A program made the position numbers and the translations under genes. From the NCBI GenBank assembly GCA_016713335.1, contig JADJPH010000008.1, positions 62,001 through 126,000 of the forward strand: a stretch of DNA of 64,000 nt, in the 5' to 3' direction. The notes beneath the pieces were generated by a model. It had not been told where the DNA came from and did no database searches. It saw only the letters and a program-made list of their open reading frames with translations. Below, in pieces: positions 1-11,496 of the stretch; position 1 is the stretch's first letter; each line of letters starts with the position of its first letter. This DNA comes from Candidatus Fredericiella danica. Its GTDB lineage: Bacteria; Chloroflexota; Anaerolineae; Caldilineales; Caldilineaceae.

Positions 1-1444
1 CGGAAACGACATAGACGCGATCGCTCATCCCTAGCACCTCCGGCAACTCGGAGGAGATCATGATGATACTCATCCCCTGTTGCACGAGGCCGTTCATGAG
101 CGTGTAGATCTCGAATTTCGCACCGACATCAATGCCGCGTGTGGGTTCATCCAGAATCAGGACATCGGGCTTTACGAACAGCCACTTCCCCAGCGACACC
201 TTCTGCTGGTTGCCGCCGCTCAAATTGCCGACCTTTTGTTCGACACTGGGTGTCTTGATATTGAGGTTCACCCGGTATTCGTTGGCGACCTTCACTTCAG
301 CATTGCCGTCGACCACACCGCGCCTGGCAATCTCCTGCAGATTGGCCAGCGTGATATTCTCCTTCACATCCTGGATCAAGATCAGACCCTTGGCTTTGCG
401 ATCTTCGGTCACATAGGCAAGCCCGGCGTCGATGGCTTGTTCAGGTCGTGCGAAGTGTTTTTCCTCCCCGTTGATGAGGAGATCACCGTGCACCTGAAAA
501 CCGGTGGGATTCCCAAAGATGCTCAAGGCGAGTTCCGTGCGCCCGGAACCCATCAAACCGGCAAAGCCGACGATCTCGCCCTTCTTCACATTGAAACTGA
601 CATCCTTCAAGACATCGCCCAAGGGTCTGGCTATGCGCATTCCAGTGCGGACTTCCAAGGCGACTTCATCAGAGCGCTTGTGGTCGCGCTTGGGGTAGAT
701 GTTCTCGATCTCGCGCCCGACCATGTACTTGATCAGCACAGGTTCGGAAACTTCGCCTTTGTGGGCATCCAGGGTGCAGACGGTCTGGCCGTCACGCAAT
801 ACGGTCACCGTGTCCGCAATCGAGATGACCTCTTTCAACTTGTGCGAGATCATGATGCTGGTCACGCCCTGATGTTTCAGATCGCGCAGGAGACTCAGCA
901 AGTTATCACTGTCGTCTTCATTGAGGGCGGCCGTGGGTTCATCAAGGATCAGCAGTTTGACATTCTTGCTCAACGCCTTGGCGATTTCGATCAGTTGCTG
1001 TTTGCCAACACCGAGATCCTTGACCTTGGCCGCTGGATTGACGCTCAGTTTGACCTTCTTCAGCATCTCGTCGGCTCTGCGGATCGTCTCATTCCAGTCA
1101 ACCAGAAAGCCGCGTTTGATCTCGTGCCCAAGAAAGATATTCTCGTAGACGGTCATTTCCGGGATCAGCGCCAGTTCCTGGTAGATGATCGCGATGCCGG
1201 CCTTCTCGCTGTCGGCAATCCCTCGATACTGCTGCACCTGTCCCTCAAAGAGGATGTCGCCTTCGTAGGTGCCATGTGGGTAGACGCCACTCAGCACCTT
1301 CATTAACGTGGATTTGCCTGCGCCATTCTCGCCAACCAGACAGTGAATTTCGTCGGTGGCAACACTGAAAGTTACGTTGTCCAAGGCCTTCACACCAGGG
1401 AAGGTCTTGGTAATGCTTTTCATTTCAAGAATTGGAGTGCCCAT
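1..1444 (-). CDS. Sugar ABC transporter ATP-binding protein, XylG/MmsA-type (partial at window edge)
   Basis: This is the cytoplasmic ATPase of a monosaccharide (xylose/ribose/multiple sugar) importer. It has two tandem ABC domains. The first has Walker A GENGAGKST at residues 38-46, a signature segment VGKQQLIEIAKALS and Walker B LLILDEPTAAL. The second has the degenerate Walker A (GLMGSGRTE) usual for sugar importers, then signature LSGGNQQKVSLGKWL and LILDEPTRGIDVGAK. The start at 1444 has a GGAGG ribosome site five bases upstream, and a second in-frame ATG lies at 1423. The reading frame is open to base 1, giving 481 residues of about 510 expected, so the C-terminus and probably the permease gene lie outside the window. 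It follows the binding-protein gene in the same operon. Confidence 0.93.
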   Translation of the reverse strand, partial: MGTPILEMKSITKTFPGVKALDNVTFSVATDEIHCLVGENGAGKSTLMKVLSGVYPHGTYEGDILFEGQVQQYRGIADSEKAGIAIIYQELALIPEMTVYENIFLGHEIKRGFLVDWNETIRRADEMLKKVKLSVNPAAKVKDLGVGKQQLIEIAKALSKNVKLLILDEPTAALNEDDSDNLLSLLRDLKHQGVTSIMISHKLKEVISIADTVTVLRDGQTVCTLDAHKGEVSEPVLIKYMVGREIENIYPKRDHKRSDEVALEVRTGMRIARPLGDVLKDVSFNVKKGEIVGFAGLMGSGRTELALSIFGNPTGFQVHGDLLINGEEKHFARPEQAIDAGLAYVTEDRKAKGLILIQDVKENITLANLQEIARRGVVDGNAEVKVANEYRVNLNIKTPSVEQKVGNLSGGNQQKVSLGKWLFVKPDVLILDEPTRGIDVGAKFEIYTLMNGLVQQGMSIIMISSELPEVLGMSDRVYVVS

Positions 1445-1494
1445 TGCACCTCCGGCGAATCAGGTTCGAAAGAGGATTTTGAAGGTGGTGAAAC

Positions 1495-1526
1495 CAGGCA
1501 TCGTGGTGGGAGCGCCACGATGCCTG
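1495..1526 (-). promoter_or_regulatory. Intercistronic hairpin between binding protein and ATPase genes
   Basis: A perfect 12-bp inverted repeat, CAGGCATCGTGG at 1495-1506 and CCACGATGCCTG at 1515-1526, encloses an 8-base loop. It lies between the stop of the binding-protein gene and the start of the ATPase gene, both on the minus strand, and no real U-run follows it. Such stems commonly stabilise the 3' end of the upstream message or cause partial termination, so that binding protein outnumbers ATPase. The role is inferred from position. Confidence 0.65.
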
Positions 1527-1547
1527 TGTTGACCTACTTGTTACTGC

Positions 1548-2720
1548 TTACTCCAGACCGGTGAAGTCACTGGCGGGCCAGTAGCCGGAGTCAATGATCG
1601 CGGCCTTGACGTTTTCCTTGTCAACAGGAATCACGACGGACGGCTTGGCCGGGACGTCGATGGTGCTGTTGTTGTAGGTGTTGGTCTGTTCCGGGGTTTC
1701 GCCGGCAAGGAAGGCCTGCGCTGCCGCAATGGCATCGGCAGCCAGTGTGCGCACGTCCTTGAGGACCGTCATGGACTGCTTGCCATCGATGATGTACTGG
1801 ACAGAAGCCTTCTCGGCGTCCTGACCGGTGACGACATAGCTCGTGACATCCGGGTCCACGCCGAAGACATCGGCAATCGCACGGGCGGTGCCGTCGTTCG
1901 GGGCGAGGATGGAGACATTGCCCTTGTCTTCTGGCTTGGCAACGGTCAGGTTGGCCTCGGCCAGGTTCTTGGCGGTGTTGAAGTCCCAGTTGGTGGTGAC
2001 CTGACCAATGATCTTGGCCAGTTCGTCACGGGTCAGTTCCGCCTTGTCCTGCAGGGCAACCGCTTCACTGGAATTCTTGATGACGAAAGTGCCGTCGGCG
2101 ATCTTCGGCTGGAGGACCTTCCAGGCGCCTTCGAAGAAGAGGAAGGCGTTGTTGTCGGAGGCTGCGCCAGCATACAGGTACAGCGGGTTGCCGGTGCCGG
2201 TGGCCTTGTCGACCAGGTATTGGGCCTGCGCAGCGCCCACGGCGTTGCTGTCGAAGGTCACATAGTAATCGACTGCATCGGTGCCGAGGATCAGGCGGTC
2301 ATAGGCGATCACCTTTACGCCGGCATCCTTTGCCGCTTGCGCAGCCGCCGCGGCAGCAGCGCCGTCCTGCGGGGTGAGGATGAGGACCTTGATGCCCTTG
2401 GTCAACAGCGACTCGACGTTGGCCTTTTCCTTGGCAGAGTCACCCTGGCTGAAGAGGATCTCTACCGGTACGCCGGCGGTGCCCAGCAGGTCCTTAAAGC
2501 GGGCTTCGTCCTGGATCCAGCGGGGCTCATCCTTGGTGGGGAGCACGATGCCGACGACCGGGGCGCCACTCGCGGCAGGCGCAGCGGCTTCGGTTGCTTC
2601 GGCGGCTTCACCGCCGGTGGCGGCAGGCGCAGCCGCTGGGGCGGCGCATGCGGTAACCATACCTGCCATCATCGCAACTGCGACGATCAGCAGGAGGGCG
2701 CGAAAAAGCTTGTTCTGCAT
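1548..2720 (-). CDS. Sugar ABC transporter substrate-binding lipoprotein, XylF/ChvE-like
   Basis: A periplasmic-binding-protein-type-1 protein of 390 residues that should capture a monosaccharide outside the membrane and pass it to the importer. Residues 1-23 form a lipoprotein signal ending in a VTAC lipobox, followed by an Ala/Pro/Glu linker. The mature part begins VVGIVLPTKDEPRWIQDEAR and includes VKVIAYDRLILGTDAVDYYV, both typical of XylF. The reading frame stays open upstream to 3209, but the start at 2720 is chosen because GGAGGA lies just before it and the signal peptide begins there. The ATPase gene lies 103 bases downstream, with a hairpin in between. Confidence 0.93.
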   Translation of the reverse strand: MQNKLFRALLLIVAVAMMAGMVTACAAPAAAPAATGGEAAEATEAAAPAASGAPVVGIVLPTKDEPRWIQDEARFKDLLGTAGVPVEILFSQGDSAKEKANVESLLTKGIKVLILTPQDGAAAAAAAQAAKDAGVKVIAYDRLILGTDAVDYYVTFDSNAVGAAQAQYLVDKATGTGNPLYLYAGAASDNNAFLFFEGAWKVLQPKIADGTFVIKNSSEAVALQDKAELTRDELAKIIGQVTTNWDFNTAKNLAEANLTVAKPEDKGNVSILAPNDGTARAIADVFGVDPDVTSYVVTGQDAEKASVQYIIDGKQSMTVLKDVRTLAADAIAAAQAFLAGETPEQTNTYNNSTIDVPAKPSVVIPVDKENVKAAIIDSGYWPASDFTGLE

Positions 2721-2847
2721 AGTATCCTCCAAAAATTGAAAATTGGATCGTTGGTCGGGGGAAATGCATATGCCACTCGGTGTGCAGCATAGAACTGACA
2801 AATAGAGAGCAGCAACCATTCCCTTGGAAAGTCGGTGGAACAGGTAC

Positions 2848-2875
2848 AGTATAAACGTTATGCATCGTTTGTCAA
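2848..2875 (-). promoter_or_regulatory. Sigma-70-type promoter for the sugar ABC operon, with pseudo-palindromic spacer
   Basis: On the minus strand TTGACA (2875-2870) and TATACT (2853-2848) are separated by 16 bases. The spacer is itself an imperfect palindrome (AAACG..CGTTT), resembling a LacI-family operator with central CG steps. This suggests sugar-responsive repression, but no regulator gene is seen here. The binding-protein start is about 130 bases downstream. Confidence 0.6.
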
Positions 2876-2904
2876 TGATCTGGTGGCACTTTTTCGGGGG
2901 ATCT

Positions 2905-5235
2905 TCAGGGCGGGGCCTTGCCAAACACGACGCGTGCGTTTGGATCGGCGTAGAGTGCATAGGCCAGCCAGGTCGGATTGGCTGGATCCCGGTCGCGGAT
3001 GTGCAGGCGCCCGCTCCGGAACGCCTGTGCCACAGTGTCGCCGGCCAGCAGCCGTTCATAAAAATGCGTTGAGAAAGCAACCGCAAGTTCATCATTGACT
3101 TCCCACAGGGCGCCGACAAACGCACTGACGTGGGCCTGCCCCACCAGGCGTTCGACCCAGCCCCCCAGCCCAGTAAGCCCGAAATCAGTGCGCGCGCCGT
3201 AGCAGGCATTCAGAAAGACCAACGGGCGAGATTTCCGCAATCCACGCAGCCCACTCGCTTCGACGTCGCTGGGGCTCAGGCTGCCGTCCACCAGGCTCAG
3301 TTCCGACTCGTCAGCATTCTGGCTGACGAAATTGCCGTGCGTCGCAAAGTGCAACAACTGGAAACCGCCGGCTTCGATGCTATCCAACACCTGATTCCGT
3401 TCCTGCAATGGGCCATCCACCTGGAGGCCGCGCTCCGCCTGTAGTCTGGCGAAGAATTGCCGCTCTTCCTGCACATGGGTCAGATCTAACTCGGGCATGA
3501 TCAGGGTGACACGCTCAACGCTCAATTGAGTGCCAGGGCCAAACCCTGCCAGCCAGCGCGCCGTTTCGAAGCGCTCCACCCAGAAGCCATCTTCCTCTTC
3601 CTCTTGCGTCACCAGGTCAAATCGATAGGGCTTCATCAGTTCCCAGGGAATCCACGGTTCATCGCTGATGATGAGGAAGGTGGCGATCTTCCCGGCCTCA
3701 CGCTGGGGCTTGATCACCTTCCAGTAAATCTCGCGAAACTCGTCCGGCAGCAGTTCAAAAAGGCCTTCGCCCATCTTGGAAATGTCGCGTTCAATCCGCT
3801 TGCGATCGCCGGCGCCACCGGCCGCGCGTTGGCTTAGGCGATCGAAACGCTGCGTGAAAAACGCTTGCGGGTCCTTGGCTGTCAGCACCATGGCGCCGGC
3901 GGGTTGGGCATTCAGCCCCACCTCCGGACGGTCTGAATGCACCGTGAAATTCAGCCGGTTGCTCTCCACGTCTTTGACGATGCGCACCACCAGATCCGCG
4001 GGCGGTGGCGGCGTACGGTCAAATGGCGCCACTTCACCGGGCGTGGGTGCAGCGCCAGACAGCGCACTCCGGGTTGCCATCGCAACCCCCACCGTCGTGA
4101 CCAACGAAAACGTGCCCAGCATGCGGCCCTTATGGAAAAAATCCACGATGAGCCGGCGCTGGCCAGGGTCATGCGCCTTAAGCAGGAAGACTGCAGGCAC
4201 AGAATCACGCGTCGGATAGACGGTGATCGTGCGTTCCCAGATGCCCGTCTCTTCGCTAAAGCCGGGTGCGTTCAGGCGCACGTCGACAATTTCCGGATCC
4301 GGCAGCGCGCCAGGCGCAGGTGCGGCAAACTGCAAGGGAACCTGCCCGGTCACGCGGGTGGTTTCAGGTTGGTCGATCCGCAATTGCACCGTGAGCCAGT
4401 GCACGGTGTCCGGCTTGACCTGACTCGGAAATTGCACATCCGTAAATAGATTCGTTGGCGTCGCCTCGCTTACCGGCTTCAAGTCACGCGAGCTTTCCTC
4501 ATCGGGGACAAAGAAACCTTCCAGATCGCCTTCACTGACACCCTGACCTGCCGGAGGCACGGACTTGCTCGCAGCAGGGGGTGGTGGTGCGGAGCGGTAG
4601 GTCACAGGATCGCATTCTTTTGCCGCGCGAAATTCGCGCCAGGCCGCGCGCACGATGGTGGGCATTGACTCCAACTGTGCAAGCGCTGCCACAAAGCACC
4701 CAGGGCGTTTCAACCAGTTGGCACCCTCGAGTTCCCGCTGCAAGCGCTGGTCAACGGTTTCCGCTTCATTGCGAACCTCTGCCGGCAGCCTGTCCCAGGC
4801 AATCTTGACGGCAGACCAGATCTGCGTCCATGCCTGCTCGGCCCGCGCCGGTGTGAATTGCATCTTGCCAAGCACAAAGAGGAATGGCTCAGGGGTGCGC
4901 AGCCAGGCGAGCAGTTCATCGACGCGGGCCGATGAATTGGCAATGTTGGTTTTGAGTGTTGGGCCGGTCAGATCCCGCAACGCTTCGCCGGCATATTCGT
5001 CGCACCTGGGCAATTCAAGCACCGCCAAACCGAATTCGACCAGGATCTGCTCTAGCGCCTGGCGCGGAACAGCGCCCGCTGCGACCGGCAACGCGGCCAA
5101 CGCGCCGGCCGCGTGCAGGCGCAGCTCGTCCAACTCCGGCACGGTGCTGCGCCGCGGCAGGTTATACCATTCTGAGTAGAGTTCGATCAGCGCGCGCTGC
5201 AGTAGTTCATCGGCGCTCAGGAGATGGTTGTCCAT
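2905..5235 (-). CDS. CHAT-domain (caspase-like) protease of unknown role
   Basis: The 776-residue product ends in a CHAT domain, the caspase-fold cysteine peptidase family named for HetF-associated proteins. The catalytic pair is visible as HFATHG (His about 633) and LNACYG (Cys about 678), followed by the usual FVGALWEVND and AFRSGRLHIRDRDPANPTW segments. Residues 1-220 look alpha-helical and are not recognised. Residues about 250-420 have beta-sandwich character. Residues about 420-600 lead into the protease. There is no signal peptide or membrane segment, so it is probably cytosolic. The start at 5235 has GGAGGA 12 bases upstream; 42 further in-frame codons exist but lack a ribosome site. 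It is transcribed divergently from alaS and no obvious partner gene is adjacent. Confidence 0.85.
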   Translation of the reverse strand: MDNHLLSADELLQRALIELYSEWYNLPRRSTVPELDELRLHAAGALAALPVAAGAVPRQALEQILVEFGLAVLELPRCDEYAGEALRDLTGPTLKTNIANSSARVDELLAWLRTPEPFLFVLGKMQFTPARAEQAWTQIWSAVKIAWDRLPAEVRNEAETVDQRLQRELEGANWLKRPGCFVAALAQLESMPTIVRAAWREFRAAKECDPVTYRSAPPPPAASKSVPPAGQGVSEGDLEGFFVPDEESSRDLKPVSEATPTNLFTDVQFPSQVKPDTVHWLTVQLRIDQPETTRVTGQVPLQFAAPAPGALPDPEIVDVRLNAPGFSEETGIWERTITVYPTRDSVPAVFLLKAHDPGQRRLIVDFFHKGRMLGTFSLVTTVGVAMATRSALSGAAPTPGEVAPFDRTPPPPADLVVRIVKDVESNRLNFTVHSDRPEVGLNAQPAGAMVLTAKDPQAFFTQRFDRLSQRAAGGAGDRKRIERDISKMGEGLFELLPDEFREIYWKVIKPQREAGKIATFLIISDEPWIPWELMKPYRFDLVTQEEEEDGFWVERFETARWLAGFGPGTQLSVERVTLIMPELDLTHVQEERQFFARLQAERGLQVDGPLQERNQVLDSIEAGGFQLLHFATHGNFVSQNADESELSLVDGSLSPSDVEASGLRGLRKSRPLVFLNACYGARTDFGLTGLGGWVERLVGQAHVSAFVGALWEVNDELAVAFSTHFYERLLAGDTVAQAFRSGRLHIRDRDPANPTWLAYALYADPNARVVFGKAPP

Positions 5236-5320
5236 GTTCGTCTGCTCTCCTCCAAGTGTGCACGATGATGTTCGTGGACCGAGAAAAGTGTACACCAGAT
5301 GGTGGCTAACCGCCAGATTT

Positions 5321-5349
5321 TTGACAGAGACCCCCGGTTCGCCTAAAAT
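5321..5349 (+). promoter_or_regulatory. Near-consensus sigma-70 promoter for alaS operon
   Basis: TTGACA at 5321-5326 and TAAAAT at 5344-5349 are separated by exactly 17 bases. The site faces alaS, whose start is about 70 bases downstream, and is the best match in the alaS/CHAT intergenic region. Confidence 0.75.
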
Positions 5350-5421
5350 CGTAAAGATCAAGGGTTATGATCGGTGATTCGGCGCCCACTGCGGCGCCCA
5401 AGTGAGCAAGCAGGGTTGTCT

Positions 5422-8118
<2,697 letters not shown>

Positions 8119-8125
8119 GAGATGA

Positions 8126-9718
8126 ATGACCGAAATCTACCAGATCCCCCCTGAAGCCGGCCTCGAAGCCGTGCGCCGTTCGTTGGGGCGATGGCGTGGA
8201 AAACGCGTCGCCCTGGTGGCGCCGGACAGTTGGATCGAGTTGGGCAGTGTGGCGAACATGCGGCTGCTCCAACGCCAGGCACTCTTCCAACAAGTCAATC
8301 TTGGTTTGGTGACACGCGATCACGCCACGCGCGCGGCGCGCGCCGTTGGCATCCCGGTCTTTGCCCGGGTCGAGGATGCCGCCGGGGATCGTTGGTCCAT
8401 GGAAACGGTGTTGCCACCGATCGACCTGCGCCATCCGGAAAAAGACCTACCCGATCCGCCACCGTGGCGCCGGACCGACGTCGTGCAACGCATTACCCGG
8501 CCGACGCTGTATCAGGCGCGCCAGAAACGGATCGAAAAAGAGCAAAAGTATCGTCAGCCGCTGCCGGTGTGGCTGCGCTGGATGGGAACCGTATTCCTGG
8601 GCGGATTGATTGTACTTGCGCTGGCGGCCTTTTCCTTCTATGTATTGCCTGCCGCGACGATCACCGTGGTTCCGGGACGCCTGCCCCTACAGACAAATGT
8701 CAATGTGAACGCTGTCGTGGGGCTGACGGAGCCTGACGCACAAGCCAAACAGTTGCCAGCACGCACCATCAAAGTTGACCTGGTAGAGAAGGGCGCTGCG
8801 GCCACCAGCGGCAGTTCGCAGAAGGCTACGGACAAGGCGGTCGGCGAAGTAGTGTTTAGCAACCTGGGGAGTGCACCCGTCACCATTCCGGTGGGCACCT
8901 CCGTCAGTACAAGTTCGGGTACGCCGGTGGAATTCCGCACCACGCGCGACGCGCTATTGGAAAGCGGGGTCGGTACGCGCACCACAGTTCCCGTCGAGGC
9001 GTTGGAGCCGGGCACAATCGGCAATGCCCGTGCGAACACCATCAACACAGTCAACGGCGCGCTTCGATTTCGCGTCCGCGTCAACAACACCAGCCCCACC
9101 TTTGGCGGCGGTTCGGCGCTTGTCCCTGTCGTGACGCAACAAGACAAGGATGCGCTCGGCGCGCAGTTGCAGGCCCAGGCCGAGCAGAAGGCCTATGAGG
9201 CGCTGAAATCGCAATTGGAACCGGGCGAATGGCTGCCGCCAGAATCGGTGCAAACGTTTGTAATTGCGCAGTCGTTTGACCAGTACAACGACGAAGAGGC
9301 CTCCGAGTTGATGGGCACCGTGCGCGTCCTTGCCCAGGGTCTGGCCGTCAACGAACGGGAAGCCGGCGACATCATCCTGCAGAGCCTTCAGGAGCAGATG
9401 CCGGAAAATGCGAGGCTTGTGGCCGATTCAGTGTCAGTGCAACGTGAGCCAGGCAGCGACTTCCAGGCCAGTAGCGTTTCTTTCACGATGACCGTCCGTG
9501 CAGACTACACGACACCGATCGACGCCGATGAAGTGCGCGACACGGTGGCCGGGCGTACACCGGAGGATGCCAGCACGTTGATCAAGGATCGATGGCTGCT
9601 CAAGGGTGACCCGGAAATCTATCTCGATCCCGCATGGAAGGGCGCACTGCCCAATATTGGTGGCCGGATCCAGGTGCGCGTCGATTACGAACAGGAGCAG
9701 CGTGACGCATCACAATAG
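8126..9718 (+). CDS. Membrane-anchored protein with extracytoplasmic beta-rich domain (baseplate-J-like)
   Basis: The 530-residue product has a cytoplasmic N-terminal region of about 150 residues, one clear membrane helix (MGTVFLGGLIVLALAAFSF, around residues 153-171) and a large external part that begins PAATITVVPG. The external part resembles the beta-rich fold often labelled baseplate J-like in cell-wall-associated proteins of Chloroflexi and Firmicutes, which is a loose assignment. An AGGAG site overlaps the alaS stop. The gene overlaps the following ruvX start by 17 bases, so the two are probably translationally coupled. The function is not known; a role at the cell envelope is inferred from the topology and the nearby mltG. 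Confidence 0.7.
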   Translation: MTEIYQIPPEAGLEAVRRSLGRWRGKRVALVAPDSWIELGSVANMRLLQRQALFQQVNLGLVTRDHATRAARAVGIPVFARVEDAAGDRWSMETVLPPIDLRHPEKDLPDPPPWRRTDVVQRITRPTLYQARQKRIEKEQKYRQPLPVWLRWMGTVFLGGLIVLALAAFSFYVLPAATITVVPGRLPLQTNVNVNAVVGLTEPDAQAKQLPARTIKVDLVEKGAAATSGSSQKATDKAVGEVVFSNLGSAPVTIPVGTSVSTSSGTPVEFRTTRDALLESGVGTRTTVPVEALEPGTIGNARANTINTVNGALRFRVRVNNTSPTFGGGSALVPVVTQQDKDALGAQLQAQAEQKAYEALKSQLEPGEWLPPESVQTFVIAQSFDQYNDEEASELMGTVRVLAQGLAVNEREAGDIILQSLQEQMPENARLVADSVSVQREPGSDFQASSVSFTMTVRADYTTPIDADEVRDTVAGRTPEDASTLIKDRWLLKGDPEIYLDPAWKGALPNIGGRIQVRVDYEQEQRDASQ

Positions 9719-10199
9719 TCAGGCGGTTTCAGGCAAACTGCTTGCACTGGATGTCGGGATGGTTCGCATTGGCATCGCAGTGTGTGACGGCTTGCAGCTA
9801 ACGGTTCGTCCGCTGAGCATCCTGCAACGACGGAGCCGTAATGAGGATTTTGCAACGCTGGCCCAAATCGTCACTGAGCAAGAGATCAAAGCAGTCATTT
9901 GCGGCTTGCCGCTCAACATGGATGGGAGCGAAGGCCAGCAGGCGCAAACCATCCGCAAGTGGGCCTTCCGGCTGGCGCAAGCGCTGCGGGCTTTGCTGGG
10001 TACGCCGGTCCCCGTCATCTTTTGGGATGAGCGACTGACGACCTATTTCGCCAGGGAACTGATGGCAGGACGCGAACGTCCGAAAGAGGATGACGACCTG
10101 GCAGCAGCAGTCATTTTGCAGAGCTATCTGGACGCACAGCAGGCCGGCGAGTTGCTTGATTATGGACGTTTCGACTTACCGAAGCGAGAACAGAACTAA
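9702..10199 (+). CDS. ruvX: Putative pre-16S rRNA nuclease / Holliday-junction resolvase-like RuvX (YqgF)
   Basis: The product is a 165-residue YqgF/RuvX RNase-H-fold protein. Expected family motifs are all present: LALDVGMVRIGIAVCD near the N-terminus (catalytic Asp), VICGLPLNMDGSEGQQA, VIFWDERLTT (second acid) and EEDDDLAAAVILQSYLD at the C-terminus (third acidic site). The start is GTG at 9702, with AGGAG at 9692-9696 and the conserved SGKLLALDVG segment soon after; the longer open frame from 9606 would lie inside the previous gene. The family trims the 5' end of 16S rRNA and is usually encoded near alaS and mltG, as here. Confidence 0.93.
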   Translation: MTHHNSQAVSGKLLALDVGMVRIGIAVCDGLQLTVRPLSILQRRSRNEDFATLAQIVTEQEIKAVICGLPLNMDGSEGQQAQTIRKWAFRLAQALRALLGTPVPVIFWDERLTTYFARELMAGRERPKEDDDLAAAVILQSYLDAQQAGELLDYGRFDLPKREQN

Positions 10200-11492
10200 A
10201 TGACGACCGAAGAACGGCGCGCGCTGTTGCTGAGTCGCAGCACACACGCCAAACAGAACGAGCGCGGCTGGCGCGACCAGTTGCGCGGCGAAAATCTTGT
10301 ATGGAACATCCTGCGGGCCGGCGTGCTGGCCCTGGTGCTGATCGTCGTGGCTGGGGTATGGACGGTCAGCAGCGCCCACCTTGGTGAGCAGTTTTTGGCG
10401 TCACCGCAGAAAACCGCCGGCTTAATCAACCCCAACGCCAATCAGTTTTCGCTTTCTCCTGATTCGATCGAGCAGCAGGTGCTTGCGCTCAACCTGAAGC
10501 TGCAGGAACCGGAGCTTTATGTGCCTGCAGGCACCGATCCGCGGCAGCGCCCATTTCGCATTGAACCCGGTGAACCGGCACGCTTCATCGCTGCACGGCT
10601 GGCTGAGGAAGGCTTTATTACGGACCCGGACCTGTTCAACCTCTATTTGCGTGTCACCGGCTTAGAGCGCAACATTGAAGCCGGCAATTTCATGCTCGCC
10701 CAGAACATGACGATGCCACAGGTCGCCGAATCGTTGCAAAACGCCCTGTTTGAAGAAGCCGTCGTTACGATTCCTGAAGGGATGCGCTCAGAGGAAATCG
10801 CCGAGCGGCTCTCTGCGGCGAATGTCATCGAGGAAGATGTGTTTCTTGCCGCCGTGCGGAATCCCCAAAGCCTGAGTTTGTTCGACGACTTCGATTTTCT
10901 GCAGAGCATACCGCCGAACGGCTCACTGGAAGGCTTCTTATTCCCCGACACCTATCGTTTCCCGGTGCTGGCGGCCACGCCGGAGCAGGTGCTGCGGCCA
11001 TTTCTAGCCAATTTTGAAGACCGGGTCGGCAACAAAGGACTCGTTGGAGGTAGCAGCGGCTTGAGTGGACGGGATTTGGTTTCATTGGCAGGCATCGTTG
11101 AACGCGAAGCCGTGCAATCGGACGAGCGCCCACTCATTGCAAGCGTTTATCTAAACCGGCTTAATAACAAGTGCCCTGAGGTCGGTGGGAACTATCTCCA
11201 GGCAGACCCGACGGTGCAATATGCACGCGGCACGGTAGGCAATTGGTGGTGGAAGCCGCAATCCATCCAGGAATATGCGGCGGTGCAAAGCCCATTCAAC
11301 ACCTATTTGTATCCAGGTCTCCCACCGGCTCCAATTTCAAACCCTGGCTTAAGTGCAATCGACGCAACGCGTAATCCGGCCCAAACAGGTTACTGCTTCT
11401 TTGTTGCCACTGGCGAAGATGGCCGGCATATCTTTGCACAGACCTATGGTGAACAACAGCAGAACTTGCAGATCTACGGCTATAACCCGTAA
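10200..11492 (+). CDS. mltG: Endolytic murein transglycosylase MltG (YceG-like)
   Basis: A 430-residue single-pass membrane enzyme that cleaves nascent peptidoglycan glycan strands. A short cytoplasmic head is followed by a helix (NILRAGVLALVLIVVAGVW, about residues 35-53), a LysM-like region and the YceG catalytic domain. Motifs include LVSLAGIVEREAVQSDERPL (the Glu of IVERE is the catalytic residue), ASVYLNRL, LQADPTVQYA, NTYLYPGLPPAPISNPG and FVATGEDGRHIF near the C-terminus. The ATG abuts the ruvX stop, so translation is probably coupled. Confidence 0.95.
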   Translation: MTTEERRALLLSRSTHAKQNERGWRDQLRGENLVWNILRAGVLALVLIVVAGVWTVSSAHLGEQFLASPQKTAGLINPNANQFSLSPDSIEQQVLALNLKLQEPELYVPAGTDPRQRPFRIEPGEPARFIAARLAEEGFITDPDLFNLYLRVTGLERNIEAGNFMLAQNMTMPQVAESLQNALFEEAVVTIPEGMRSEEIAERLSAANVIEEDVFLAAVRNPQSLSLFDDFDFLQSIPPNGSLEGFLFPDTYRFPVLAATPEQVLRPFLANFEDRVGNKGLVGGSSGLSGRDLVSLAGIVEREAVQSDERPLIASVYLNRLNNKCPEVGGNYLQADPTVQYARGTVGNWWWKPQSIQEYAAVQSPFNTYLYPGLPPAPISNPGLSAIDATRNPAQTGYCFFVATGEDGRHIFAQTYGEQQQNLQIYGYNP

Positions 11493-11496
11493 GCCT

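Noticed and set aside
80..1306. Plus-strand open frame of 408 codons
   Set aside because: It is antisense to the XylG-type ATPase, whose motifs are unmistakable on the minus strand; no family resemblance or ribosome site.
2721..3209. N-terminal extension of the sugar-binding protein
   Set aside because: It precedes the lipoprotein signal peptide, lacks a ribosome site, overlaps the promoter and runs antisense-frame across the CHAT gene end.
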